In this document: positions 41,312 through 50,780 of the stretch, piece by piece
Layout of the letters: each line of letters opens with the position of its first letter
How positions within the stretch are numbered: position 1 is the first letter of the stretch
Assembly (NCBI GenBank): GCA_945901065.1
Contig: CAMDKI010000003.1
Coordinates: 186,001-250,000 of the forward strand
Direction: 5' to 3'
Length of the DNA: 64,000 nt
Origin: Chitinophaga pinensis
Lineage (GTDB): Bacteria > Bacteroidota > Bacteroidia > Chitinophagales > CAIOSU01
The notes under the pieces: model-generated
Told to the model about the DNA's origin: nothing
The model's input: only the letters and a program-made list of their open reading frames with translations
Databases searched by the model: none
Translations under genes and position numbers: made by a program

Positions 41312-41752
41312 TCATGTTCCACGTGGAACAACGAAGCTTTCAAACATCATAAGTGCTTGATTTTCAGCAAGTCGCATCGCTTCTTGGTCGCCCTTTTTCT
41401 TATCCTTAAGGCCCAATAGATGCATTATACCGTGTATCATTACCCTACGCAGCTCTATATCGAAATCTACAGCCTCTTTAATGGCATTCTCCTTCACCCT
41501 ATCAACGCTAATAAACAAATCGCCCGAGATTACATCTCCATCTGTATAGTCGAACGTAATAATATCGGTGTAATAATCGTGCTTTAGATGCTCTTGGTTC
41601 ATCTGCAACAAATACTCATCGCTGCAAAATACATAGGCCACATCGCCGAGTTTTTGGCTCTTTGATTCTACAACAGCCCTCACCCAAGCCTTCAAAGCTC
41701 GAGAATTTGCTAATCGAAACGATATAGATTCTTTGTGGAATGAAACAGGCAC
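41312..41752 (-). CDS. ybeY: Endoribonuclease YbeY
   Basis: YbeY is a metal-dependent endoribonuclease for 16S rRNA 3' maturation and ribosome quality control. The metal site HGIMHLLGLKD is near residue 109-119: the first two His of HGxxHxxGxDH are kept but the third ligand His is Asp. From memory, K-D at this place is usual in Bacteroidota YbeY, so this is lineage variation rather than decay. GTG start at 41752, 10 bp after the HATPase gene. The last codons (PRGT-stop) form the second parS-like palindrome. Confidence 0.9.
   Translation of the reverse strand: MPVSFHKESISFRLANSRALKAWVRAVVESKSQKLGDVAYVFCSDEYLLQMNQEHLKHDYYTDIITFDYTDGDVISGDLFISVDRVKENAIKEAVDFDIELRRVMIHGIMHLLGLKDKKKGDQEAMRLAENQALMMFESFVVPRGT
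41315..41330. promoter_or_regulatory. parS-like site 2, within the 3' end of ybeY
   Basis: A second perfect TGTTCCACGTGGAACA, 59 bp from the first (centre to centre), overlapping the final codons of ybeY. Confidence 0.7.
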
Positions 41753-41762
41753 GATTGGCCGT

Positions 41763-42167
41763 TTATAATTTAAACTGCAGTTCTACCGAAGAGCCATTGT
41801 TAGAGAACACCAACAAGTCGCTTAACTGACTCATCAAGAACACACCTCTACCCGTAAGCTTCTCCAAGTTTTCAGGATCGGTTGGATCGGGAAGGTTATT
41901 GTAATCAAAACCAGCCCCTGAATCGCTTACCGTAAATATAAGCTTATTCCCATCCCGTCGACAAGTTATAACGGCATCTTTACCAGGGTCGCATTCGTTA
42001 CCATGTATAATGGCATTGTTTACTGCCTCGGTAAGAGAAATTATGATATTGCCGTATACGTCGTCTCCTACGTTTTCCGCCTCCTTCACCTGGTCGATGA
42101 AAGTTTCCAACAGGACAATATTGTCCGGAGCTGACGCAATCTTTAATTGATAATCCTTTTTCACCAT
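41763..42167 (-). CDS. HATPase-type serine/threonine kinase, anti-sigma (RsbW-like) protein
   Basis: The 134-residue product has a GHKL ATPase fold: EAVNNAIIHGNECDP (N box), FTVSDSGAGFD (G1) and LTGRGVFLMSQL (G2). Its size and N-box form match RsbW/SpoIIAB anti-sigma kinases. No sigma factor, anti-anti-sigma or phosphatase is seen nearby. The ATG at 42167 was preferred to 42182 as a perfect -7 element overlaps the longer start. 37 bp after the DUF4175 gene and 10 bp before ybeY. Confidence 0.85.
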   Translation of the reverse strand: MVKKDYQLKIASAPDNIVLLETFIDQVKEAENVGDDVYGNIIISLTEAVNNAIIHGNECDPGKDAVITCRRDGNKLIFTVSDSGAGFDYNNLPDPTDPENLEKLTGRGVFLMSQLSDLLVFSNNGSSVELQFKL

Positions 42168-42179
42168 GTTTGAAGCTGT

Positions 42180-42187
42180 CAAAGATA
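42180..42187 (-). promoter_or_regulatory. -7 element of the HATPase gene, decides the start
   Basis: Minus-strand TATCTTTG, 12 bp before the ATG at 42167. Confidence 0.5.
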
Positions 42188-42204
42188 TATAAAATTCCCA
42201 ACCA

Positions 42205-45200
42205 CTAATTAATATTCTTGAAATAACTTTCCACCAAATTTTTATAATAGGGTTTTAAAGAAGGTGGAAGTGTTTTATACAGCTGTATTTCTGCTTCTCT
42301 TTTCTTTAAATATTCCTCCAACGATGGTGGCATTTTTTGCTGTTGGTTGTTTGCCGTTTCCGACTCTCGCTTATTGTCCGTTTCTCTTTGGCGCATCGCA
42401 TCTTCGGCTTCCAACAACTTAGTCATTATTTCTTGCTGACGTAAAAGCATTTCATTGGTAAGCTGTTTGTTTACCAACTCAGTTTCTGTTTTATTCATTT
42501 CATCCAACAATTTCTTTAGCTCGCCATTGTTCCCCGCCTTATCGCCTTGTGCATCCATCATCTGCTGCAATGCATCGCGTATCATTTTCTGTTGTGCAGC
42601 TGCTTTGGCCATTTCTTTACTCATATTGCCACCACCTTGTCCTGGCTTATCTCCAGGTTTTTGGCCAGGCTTCATTCCTGGCTTGTCTCCCATCTCCTTC
42701 ATCAGTTTATCCAACTGATCATTGAGTTGTTTTTGCATTTGACTCATGCCCATTCCAGGCTTCTTGTTGTTACCTGGTTTTTTGCAATTAGCTTCGCCTG
42801 GCATTTGTTGCGACATCTGTTGCTGCAACTGGTCCATCACTTCTCCAAACATCAGGGCAAGGTTATTGAAACCAGTCATTACATACTGTTGGTTCGTGCC
42901 TGCATTATACTTATCACGTTGCTCCAACCGATCAATACCGTTACTCATGTTTTTGTTAATAGTGCGAATTTCATCGGTAACGTATGCCTCAATTTGGGCT
43001 ATTCGCTTAGCCAAAGCATATAAACTATCTTCCACCATTTCGGCATCGTCTTTAAGCTTCTTCTGGTTCTGAACTAGCGAAACATAAAGTGGATCGTTGA
43101 TGTTGGTTTTTTTCAGACTTGCCATTAACTCTTCTTGGTCGAAAGAAAGCTTTAAAAGATTATCGAGCAACTGGCGCAGTGCCTGCATATCCATTTCATC
43201 TTGCTCTTGCTGGCTCTCCTGTTGCATTTGGGCCAAGCTTTCCGACATTTTCTTCATTTTGTCAGCAGCATTTTTTTGGTTTTGGCTCGCCTTCTTGTTT
43301 TTACCATCGCCTATGTTGCCCTTAGCATCGTCCATTTCCTTTTCGGTATCGCTCATTTCCTCATCCAACTTATCAAGCGGCATATCTTCGCCGGACTCCT
43401 CATTCAACTTATCAAGGTCATCCATTTGCTCCTTGATTTTATCAAACTCCTTATTCAGTTCTTCTTGTTTTTGGGCAAGCTCCTCTTTCCTTTTACCATC
43501 GGCATTCTCGGTTTGCTTGCTTAACTCCTCCTGTTTTTGGGCTAGCTTCTCTAAATCTTTTACCGTTTCATCCAATTTTTGCTCTAACTCCAACTGCTTA
43601 AACAGCGATAGCATACGGTCTAATTCTTTCTCGAGCTGCTCATCCGTCATTTCGAACTTTTCCATCTCCTTCATCATGTCCTGCTTACTAAGATCTTCCA
43701 TCATCTTATCAAGCTTATTAAACAACTCTTTCAATTCATCATTCAACACTTCGTTAAACAACTTTTCAAGCTGCTGTTGCTTTTGAACTACTTCGGGACT
43801 AAACTCTTTGTAATCTTCCTGCCTATCTTGATTTTTACTAAACTCTTCTTTAATATTATCCAAATTTTGTTGAAGCTGGTTTTGCTTCTGCATCATATCC
43901 TCTATCGCCTTCTTATCCTCCCAATTAAGATTCTTCTTATCAATCATTTTCTCTTGAAGGTCGCGAATGTCCTTTTGCAACTCTTTAGCATCCTTCATAG
44001 ATGATTCCATCTGGTCCTTCAAGCTTTCGTTGCTTTGCGCGGTAAGCTCATCCAGTTGGTCGATGGTAGGCATTTTAAGTTTTAAAAAAGGAGTTCGACC
44101 ACTTTTGCTACCGTTGATGGCATCATTGTCCCAAACCTCGAAGTAATAGGTAACCTCATCCCCTGGCTGCAACCCAAGTTTTTTCAGATCCCAGTAATGG
44201 TTAAACGGACTAACGGTAGCGGCTTTATTAAATGCAAGCGGCACGTTCTCCCACTTATCGCTGCTCTGCCCTTTACCTTCTACTTTATACTTCAAGCTCA
44301 GCGAGCGCAACCCATAGTCGTCGGATACATCGCCCGTAAAGTAGCGGTACTGATTATTATCGACGCTATCTTCAAATTCGGTTACCGCTATAACTGGGTA
44401 TTGATCGGGAGTAACATTAATGATGTAAGTGATTGAATCGGCATTTGGCAAGTTTTCGCCACTTACCCTCATCGTGTATGGTGTGCTTTCACTTACTACT
44501 TTAGTAAATACAAAATGGTCCTTTTGCCTATTGCCACCTACCAACATAGTATCGGCTAAATACATAGCAATATCGCTTGCCGATTTTCCATTAAAGTCCC
44601 ATATAACCTTGGTGCCTTCGGGTACGGTTATGTCTCCGGTATTACTTAACACTTCGTCTTTACGGCCTATGTAGCTAGGATAATCGAGGGCAATATTGAA
44701 ACCCACTATCATTGGCTTGGGCGTAACTTCTAGCTCATAGTCCTTCGAATCGAAACCAGCGGCACTAAAATTAAACTCAAGGTTCTTCTGCAGATTGAAG
44801 AATTTGTATGTATAGTCGCCACTTTTATCCTTTTGCATTTTGTAAGTGTAACCACCTTGGTTAATGCTAACCTCATTTGGTAAGGCCTCACCTTCTACTT
44901 TTAAGCGCAACTCAAAATCAGTGTATTGCAGGGCGTTGAGTTTTTCATTAGCCACAACAAACTTAAAAGGAGCTGGTTTTTCAAAACTTTGTCCATTGTA
45001 AACCAAACGGGTAGAGCCTTCAGTTATAATTCGGGGAGCCCCTACAAGAATAACTATCAACGCTACCAATGGAACCGCTAAATACTTTAAGTACTTACGG
45101 TTGTTACCTAAATCAATAGCCGATACGAAAGGTATTGGCTTAAGGTTCTCTATTTTCTGGCTGATACTTGCATTTATCAAACTTGCATCTGATATACCTT

Positions 45201-45558
45201 CTGACTGTTTTTTGAGCTGTAATATGTTAAGCAACCGGTCCTCTACATTTACAAAATGGGTACCTATAATTTTGGCCGCCTGCTCATGACTAATTACCTT
45301 ACCCAATCTTGCATATTGCATTGTAGGTAAGATTACCCATCGATAGGCTACAAACCCCGAAAAACCTAAGTAACCAAAAAATAAAAATTTTCGGCCAATA
45401 CTAGGCAGAAACAAATAAAACTCAACAAACGAAACTGCCAGAAATAGCGCTAGCAAGAGAGCCGATGTGTAAATCAGTCCTCGCAACAGTTGGTTGAGGT
45501 AATACTTCCGTATAAACTCATCTAACCGCGCTATCAGCAATTCATAATTGTTCGTCAT
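42205..45558 (-). CDS. DUF4175-like large membrane-anchored coiled-coil protein
   Basis: The 1117-residue product has two membrane helices near residues 25-65 and one near 155-175, a periplasmic beta-rich part to about residue 520 (TPKPMIVGFNIALDYPSYIGR, WDLKKLGLQPGDEVTYYFEVWDND), and then about 450 residues of highly charged Glu/Lys/Gln coiled coil (EMEKFEMTDEQLEKELDRML, LAQKQEELSKQTENADGK). A Gly/Pro/Lys segment with repeated KPG (GMKPGQKPGDKPGQGGGN) interrupts the coil. Function unknown; the size and envelope placement suggest a structural or tethering role. It opens the leftward run with the HATPase gene. Confidence 0.82.
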   Translation of the reverse strand: MTNNYELLIARLDEFIRKYYLNQLLRGLIYTSALLLALFLAVSFVEFYLFLPSIGRKFLFFGYLGFSGFVAYRWVILPTMQYARLGKVISHEQAAKIIGTHFVNVEDRLLNILQLKKQSEGISDASLINASISQKIENLKPIPFVSAIDLGNNRKYLKYLAVPLVALIVILVGAPRIITEGSTRLVYNGQSFEKPAPFKFVVANEKLNALQYTDFELRLKVEGEALPNEVSINQGGYTYKMQKDKSGDYTYKFFNLQKNLEFNFSAAGFDSKDYELEVTPKPMIVGFNIALDYPSYIGRKDEVLSNTGDITVPEGTKVIWDFNGKSASDIAMYLADTMLVGGNRQKDHFVFTKVVSESTPYTMRVSGENLPNADSITYIINVTPDQYPVIAVTEFEDSVDNNQYRYFTGDVSDDYGLRSLSLKYKVEGKGQSSDKWENVPLAFNKAATVSPFNHYWDLKKLGLQPGDEVTYYFEVWDNDAINGSKSGRTPFLKLKMPTIDQLDELTAQSNESLKDQMESSMKDAKELQKDIRDLQEKMIDKKNLNWEDKKAIEDMMQKQNQLQQNLDNIKEEFSKNQDRQEDYKEFSPEVVQKQQQLEKLFNEVLNDELKELFNKLDKMMEDLSKQDMMKEMEKFEMTDEQLEKELDRMLSLFKQLELEQKLDETVKDLEKLAQKQEELSKQTENADGKRKEELAQKQEELNKEFDKIKEQMDDLDKLNEESGEDMPLDKLDEEMSDTEKEMDDAKGNIGDGKNKKASQNQKNAADKMKKMSESLAQMQQESQQEQDEMDMQALRQLLDNLLKLSFDQEELMASLKKTNINDPLYVSLVQNQKKLKDDAEMVEDSLYALAKRIAQIEAYVTDEIRTINKNMSNGIDRLEQRDKYNAGTNQQYVMTGFNNLALMFGEVMDQLQQQMSQQMPGEANCKKPGNNKKPGMGMSQMQKQLNDQLDKLMKEMGDKPGMKPGQKPGDKPGQGGGNMSKEMAKAAAQQKMIRDALQQMMDAQGDKAGNNGELKKLLDEMNKTETELVNKQLTNEMLLRQQEIMTKLLEAEDAMRQRETDNKRESETANNQQQKMPPSLEEYLKKREAEIQLYKTLPPSLKPYYKNLVESYFKNIN

Positions 45559-45812
45559 TCATATCCGCTTATCGGTTACCTTTTATTGGTTTTCTCGCTT
45601 TACAAAGCATAAACCATCTATTGTAACCTCCCATTTAATCCTAAATTCATTATACACTTCTAATACTCTACTACAACGCAAACAGGTTTAAGTTTATTGG
45701 CACTAACTGTTTGACGCAATCTTGGCATAAACAGTTGTAAATTACTTTGCTATAATCACTATTTAACAATTCGGCACCTAAACAAATTCATTCTAACGGC
45801 AAGCCCGCCTGA
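45559..45812. other. Gap with nothing identified
   Basis: AT-rich, about 250 bp between the DUF4175 start and the end of the substrate-binding gene. No ORF or strong hairpin; the DUF4175 promoter should lie here but only a loosely matching CAAAGCATA (minus TATGCTTTG, three-base spacer) near 45603 is visible. Confidence 0.3.
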
Positions 45813-47555
45813 TTATTTACCTTCTGCAGGTACGAAGTATACATCCCTTAAGTTGCGATATTCCATACTGTTCTGTGGGAAATTCCTAACCTTAGGCTGC
45901 AACAAACGATAGTCCTTGTAATAGTAAATAGGAATAATGGCTGCATCATCCATCATTATTTGGTCGGCCTTGAGGTAGAGTAGTTCTCTTTGGTCGGCAT
46001 CAACCGTTACCAAGGCCTCTTCAAAAACCTTATCAAACTCAACACTAGTATACCTCACCGAATTAAGATAGGAGCGCTCCTCCATAGTAGCTGGTATGTG
46101 CTTGCTGTAAAATAAGTTTAAAAAGTTCTCAGCATCTGGGTAATCGGCAACCCAACCGGCACGCCAAAATTGGGTTTTACCAGTTTCTACCAACTCTAAA
46201 TGTTGCGCAAACGGAATGATGTTAATCTCCACTTCAATACCCAAGTTTTCCTTAAGCATTTTTTGAATAGCCTCGGCTACTTGTTCATTATGGCCTCCGC
46301 CACTATTAATTTGCAGTGTAAGTTTAGGTAAACCCTTACCTTCCGGGTATCCAGCTTTTACTAAATGTTCACGGGCTTTGGCCGGATCATACTCATATCC
46401 TTTTATAACTTTATAATCATAGTTTGGCACTCCTGGAGGAACTACACCATGGTTTGCCGCCAAACCCGAGCCTTTCAAAGTATATTGTACAATACTTTCC
46501 TTATCTATAGCATAGTTAAATGCCGTGCGCAAATCTTTGTTATTAAACAATTCACCTTTATGCTGGAAGCCATAATACTGTAACGCTAAACTAGGGCTCA
46601 CCTGCAATTGGTATTTCTGATAGGCAGGTTGCAACTTATCCTCAAGCGTCACAATATCAGATGTTAGTTCTAACGGGAGCTTATAAAGTAAATCAAGTTT
46701 ACCATTGTCAAACTCCAACAATTCTGTCTTACGATCTTTGATAAAGGTAACTTTAATGCCTCTTAGATATGGCAATTGATTTCCATCCGCATCTTTACCC
46801 CAGTATTGTGGGTTTTTCTCCAATATCAAATAGTTACCTTCATTCATATCCTTTAAAACAAAAGGACCGGTACCAACTGTTTTAACACGCATTTCTTGCC
46901 CATACTTTTCATATGCCTCTTTAGGAAACACAGCCGTAAACGGCAGCGCCAACATGTTCATAAAACCAGAGAAGGTTCTATTCAACTCAATTTTGAGGGT
47001 GTAATCATCAATAACCTGAACCCCAGTAACCCCTTCAGGTAGTGGCTGGCCACTCTGAGTTGAAAGGTAATACTCTTCGCAACCCTTAACCCTACCTTGA
47101 AACACCCAATAACCTTGGTTATCGGCATTAGCCTCGCAAAGTTTTGTAAAACAATATTTAAAATCGTTGGCTGTAACCTCACGGCCCTTTCCACCTTCAA
47201 ACACTTCACTGTCATGAAATTTTACACCTTTGCGCAAACGAAAAGTGAAAGAAGTAAAAGTGCTATCAACCTCCCAGCTCTCGGCAAGCCGTGGTACGAT
47301 CGTTAAATCGGTTTGATCAAAACCAACTAAACCCTCATACACTTGGTTGGTAATACGGTGGCTGGTTACTTCGGTAACATTTAGTGGATAAAGGCTTCTA
47401 AAATTTTCAACTTCGTTCATCCTAAAAATACCACCAAAATATTTGCCATTCTTTCCGGCCGTTAGGGTTTCTGCCTCATTATTACTACTCCCTCCTCCAC
47501 ACGAGGTAAAAGCCATAACTGCCATTACAAATGAGCCGAGTATTATGTTTTTCAT
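45813..47555 (-). CDS. Peptide/nickel-type ABC transporter substrate-binding lipoprotein
   Basis: Lipobox FTSCG, then a type-5 extracellular solute-binding fold: RSLYPLNVTEVTSHRITNQVYEGLVGFD, FTFRLRKGVKFHDS, VQVIDDYTLKIELNRTF, NYAIDKESIVQYTLKGSG and the C-terminal YYKDYRLLQPKVRNF. This is the OppA/DppA family that binds oligopeptides, di-peptides, nickel or sugars. No permease or ATPase genes are adjacent, so it must work with a transporter coded elsewhere. A minus-strand -7-like TAACTTTA (47577-47584) is 21 bp upstream. Confidence 0.92.
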   Translation of the reverse strand: MKNIILGSFVMAVMAFTSCGGGSSNNEAETLTAGKNGKYFGGIFRMNEVENFRSLYPLNVTEVTSHRITNQVYEGLVGFDQTDLTIVPRLAESWEVDSTFTSFTFRLRKGVKFHDSEVFEGGKGREVTANDFKYCFTKLCEANADNQGYWVFQGRVKGCEEYYLSTQSGQPLPEGVTGVQVIDDYTLKIELNRTFSGFMNMLALPFTAVFPKEAYEKYGQEMRVKTVGTGPFVLKDMNEGNYLILEKNPQYWGKDADGNQLPYLRGIKVTFIKDRKTELLEFDNGKLDLLYKLPLELTSDIVTLEDKLQPAYQKYQLQVSPSLALQYYGFQHKGELFNNKDLRTAFNYAIDKESIVQYTLKGSGLAANHGVVPPGVPNYDYKVIKGYEYDPAKAREHLVKAGYPEGKGLPKLTLQINSGGGHNEQVAEAIQKMLKENLGIEVEINIIPFAQHLELVETGKTQFWRAGWVADYPDAENFLNLFYSKHIPATMEERSYLNSVRYTSVEFDKVFEEALVTVDADQRELLYLKADQIMMDDAAIIPIYYYKDYRLLQPKVRNFPQNSMEYRNLRDVYFVPAEGK

Positions 47556-47576
47556 GTTAAAGTTTTGATAACCTAG

Positions 47577-47584
47577 TAAAGTTA
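47577..47584 (-). promoter_or_regulatory. Candidate -7 element for the substrate-binding lipoprotein
   Basis: Minus-strand TAACTTTA, 21 bp before the ATG at 47555; one base from consensus. Confidence 0.35.
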
Positions 47585-47809
47585 ATAGAATTTAGAGAAC
47601 CTTCAGAAATTAAAGCCTTGCTCCAAACTATTTGCTAAACATTAATTAATCAAGCAACCTGCTTGGGTACCATAAACATCAGTGTAACGAAATGATGAAT
47701 ATCTTGCTATTTTAGCTTTATAATGCTAGTCATTCCTTCAATTTGCATAATTTTATCTTTCTCAGAGTATCCACCTCTTTTAATGGAATAATGACTACAA
47801 CCTAATTGA

Positions 47810-50296
47810 ATGCTGGGCTGGCTGGGCTACTGTAAATATGGGATACTCCTTTTTTTACTTTCCACTTTGGGAACAAATAGCCTTTTATCTCAATCGCTTG
47901 TATACACGGGTACTGTAACCGATGCCGTAACCGATGAACCCATACCTTTTGCAAACGTGTATTTTGTGGGCAGCACCGCTGGAGGAATGACAGATTTTGA
48001 TGGAAAATATACTATTACGGTTTATAAAATACCCGATACCATTGCGGTTTCCGTTCTAGGATATAAACCCGCTAAAAAACCTATTTCAACCAACAGCCAA
48101 ATCACCAATTTTAAACTAGAACGTGATGCTTATAACCTTGAGGAAATAGTAATTGTTGCAGGCGAAAACCCTGCAGATATAATACTTAAACGAGTAATAG
48201 AAAACAAAAAACTAAATGACAAGGATAAGCTAGACCGATATGCTTTCCAGGCTTACAACAAAACGGAAATTGACTTGTATGATATTGACGACAAGTTTAT
48301 GGACAGAAAAGTAATGAAGCCATTCCTTTTTATCTTCGATTATTTGGACAGTACCAGCGAAGAAGCACCCTATTTACCTGCATTTTTAGCCGAAAATCTC
48401 TCAGACTTTTATTACCGGAAAGATCCTAAACAACGGCGCGAAGAAATTAAGGCCAGCCGTATATCAGGTATTGACAATGAAAGTTTATCACAAATGATGG
48501 GTAGCCTATATCAGGAGGTAGATATTTATGACAACTGGATAAGCCTGATAAGTAAAGATTTTGCTTCGCCTATTGCCGATAATGCTCTTAATTACTACAA
48601 GTATTACTTGGTTGATAGTGGTTTTATTGATGGGTACTATAGCTACAAACTCAATTTCGTACCCCGAAGCAAAGGATATAACACCTTTTTGGGCGATATA
48701 TGGATAGCCGACAGTAGCTATGCAGTTATGAAAATAAATATGCAGGTGGCCGACCACGTGAATATTAACTTTATTGAACGAAGCAGTGTATACCAAGAAT
48801 TTGGAGAGATACAACCTGGAACTTGGATGATTACGCGAGATAAAATTGTAATCAAATTTAAGGTAGTTGACAAAGCAGTGGGTATTATTGGTCGCAAAAC
48901 TGCATCGTTTAGGGATTTTAAAATTAACGATGAAGCACTAGACTCCGTTTTTGTAAACCGTGATGATATTACTATAGCTGAAAATGTAATAGTTGAAGAT
49001 GAAGGTTTTTGGGAAACTGTGCGCCATGAAGACCTATCTAGTGCCGAACTAGGGGTATACCAAATGGTTGACTCGCTTAAAAACAACAAGGCTTTTAAAA
49101 CTTGGATTGACATTATTGACTTAGTACTTAACGGCTATTACCAATTAAAATATATTGAATTTGGCCCTTACTCATCTTTAGTGAGTTTAAATAAGGTAGA
49201 GCAATTTAGATTTAGGGTTGGTTTTAGAACCACTGCTGAAATAAGTAAACAATTTAGGGTAGGAGCTTATATTGCTTACGGTACTGGCGATAAAATGTTT
49301 AAGTACGGCGCCGATGGTATGGTGTATATACAGAAGAAACCTCAATTATATTTAGGTGGTAGCTATACGTTCGATTATGATTTAGCAGCAAGCAGTGATG
49401 CCGAGTTTGGCAAAGACAATATACTCTCAGGATTATACCGCCGCCGAAAAGTACCGCTTAAACTTAATCTTATGCGGGAATGGACAGCCTATGCATACAA
49501 AGAGTGGCGCTTTGGGTTGAGCCATAAAATACTGTTTCGAAATTCGCAGGTAATGCCAAAATTTGCTTATTCATATATACCGCAAGCCAGCGATATTTAC
49601 GAAGACACCCTTATTACCAACTTTACGAATACCGAGGTAGATATCATAAATCGCTTTGCCTACAAAGAGACTTTTTTAACCGATGATTTTGACAGACTTA
49701 GTTTAGGCACCAAACACCCAATACTGTACTTTAGATACCGCATGGGTTTGAAGAACATATTGAACAGTGGCTTTAAATACCAACGTATTGATTTTATATT
49801 GACTGACGAGTATGCCATAAAACCATTGGGCACCCTACACATGGATATAACGATGGGTAAAATATTTGGCACGCTACCTACCCAATTGCTTGAAATATTT
49901 CAAGGAAATGAAACTTATTTTTATAACGATTATGCCTTTAACCTCATGAACGAATACGAGTTTGTGAGCGATATGTATATTACTATTTCACTGCGTCATC
50001 ACTTAGAAGGTTTCTTTTTTAATAAAATACCGGGATTTAGAAAACTAAAATGGCGCGAGGTAATTGGTTTTAAAGCTGCTTGGGGTACAATAAGCGATGC
50101 TAATAAGAAGGCTAACTTAAACAACTTCTCCATAAGTCCATTTCCAATACCCTACATGGAAACGAGTATAGGTATTGAAAATATACTTAAAATATTCAGA
50201 GTAGATGCGGTATTTAGAATTACCTACCGTAACAGGCCCGAATTCTTATACACTACAAATATGGGCGTAAGGTTAGGTATAGCCATTGATTTTTAA
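47810..50296 (+). CDS. DUF5686-like outer-membrane protein with carboxypeptidase-regulatory-like domain
   Basis: Signal peptide (residues 1-28, ending LLSQ), carboxypeptidase-regulatory-like domain (YTGTVTDAVTDEPIPFANVY ... DGKYTITVYKIPD), then ~700 residues that begin EEIVIVAGENPADIILKRVIENKK and end in strands (FRITYRNRPEFLYTTNMGVRL). DUF5686 proteins have this opening phrase and a predicted C-terminal barrel; function is not known. Divergent from the substrate-binding lipoprotein gene. A -7-like TATCTTTC lies at 47754-47761. Confidence 0.8.
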   Translation: MLGWLGYCKYGILLFLLSTLGTNSLLSQSLVYTGTVTDAVTDEPIPFANVYFVGSTAGGMTDFDGKYTITVYKIPDTIAVSVLGYKPAKKPISTNSQITNFKLERDAYNLEEIVIVAGENPADIILKRVIENKKLNDKDKLDRYAFQAYNKTEIDLYDIDDKFMDRKVMKPFLFIFDYLDSTSEEAPYLPAFLAENLSDFYYRKDPKQRREEIKASRISGIDNESLSQMMGSLYQEVDIYDNWISLISKDFASPIADNALNYYKYYLVDSGFIDGYYSYKLNFVPRSKGYNTFLGDIWIADSSYAVMKINMQVADHVNINFIERSSVYQEFGEIQPGTWMITRDKIVIKFKVVDKAVGIIGRKTASFRDFKINDEALDSVFVNRDDITIAENVIVEDEGFWETVRHEDLSSAELGVYQMVDSLKNNKAFKTWIDIIDLVLNGYYQLKYIEFGPYSSLVSLNKVEQFRFRVGFRTTAEISKQFRVGAYIAYGTGDKMFKYGADGMVYIQKKPQLYLGGSYTFDYDLAASSDAEFGKDNILSGLYRRRKVPLKLNLMREWTAYAYKEWRFGLSHKILFRNSQVMPKFAYSYIPQASDIYEDTLITNFTNTEVDIINRFAYKETFLTDDFDRLSLGTKHPILYFRYRMGLKNILNSGFKYQRIDFILTDEYAIKPLGTLHMDITMGKIFGTLPTQLLEIFQGNETYFYNDYAFNLMNEYEFVSDMYITISLRHHLEGFFFNKIPGFRKLKWREVIGFKAAWGTISDANKKANLNNFSISPFPIPYMETSIGIENILKIFRVDAVFRITYRNRPEFLYTTNMGVRLGIAIDF

Positions 50297-50393
50297 GCTA
50301 CGTATTTTATACACCTTTCTATAAATAACTAAAAGAGGTGAACAAAATAAAAAGGTGCTTGTTATCTGATGGTAATTATTAAAATCCGTCGAG

Positions 50394-50780
50394 ATGATAA
50401 ATCAAGTTAACCTCAAAAAAGCCTCAAATATTGCTCGTGCAATTGCACATCCAATTAGGCTTTCAATTCTTAAATTTATCAGTGAGCAGGGCACTACAAA
50501 CGTTAATAAAATATATAATACTCTAAGCCTTGAGCAATCAATTACCTCGCAGCATTTGCGCATTTTACGCACCTCTGAACTGGTAAATACCCAACGTGAA
50601 GGTAAGTTTATACACTACTCAGTAAACCTCAAAAAGGTAGCAGCGTTTAATGAATCGTTGACCGTGTTCTTCGCCAAAAAGGTAGATATTAGCGAAGACT
50701 TAGAAGAGGAAGCTGTAAAAAGTACTGTGAAACAAAACGGTGTAAATAAAACCAGCCGATCACAACCCGAAGCGCGCTGA
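50394..50780 (+). CDS. ArsR-family winged-helix regulator
   Basis: The 128-residue protein has the ArsR fold: [43 protein letters not shown] and [10 protein letters not shown] (wing). No Cys metal site of the usual ArsR type (ELCVCDL) is present, so the signal is not obviously a metal. The C-terminal tail is acidic, then basic. Its 3' end overlaps the end of nadA by 21 bp on the opposite strand. Target unknown. Confidence 0.85.
   Translation: MINQVNLKKASNIARAIAHPIRLSILKFISEQGTTNVNKIYNTLSLEQSITSQHLRILRTSELVNTQREGKFIHYSVNLKKVAAFNESLTVFFAKKVDISEDLEEEAVKSTVKQNGVNKTSRSQPEAR

Noticed and set aside
41312..41752. Missing third metal His of YbeY as a sign of decay
   Set aside because: The rest of the gene is intact and K-D at this site is, from memory, usual in Bacteroidota; treated as lineage variation.
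50760..50780. Overlap of the ArsR gene and nadA ends as a frameshift or pseudogene
   Set aside because: Both proteins are complete; the 21-bp overlap is convergent and ordinary.
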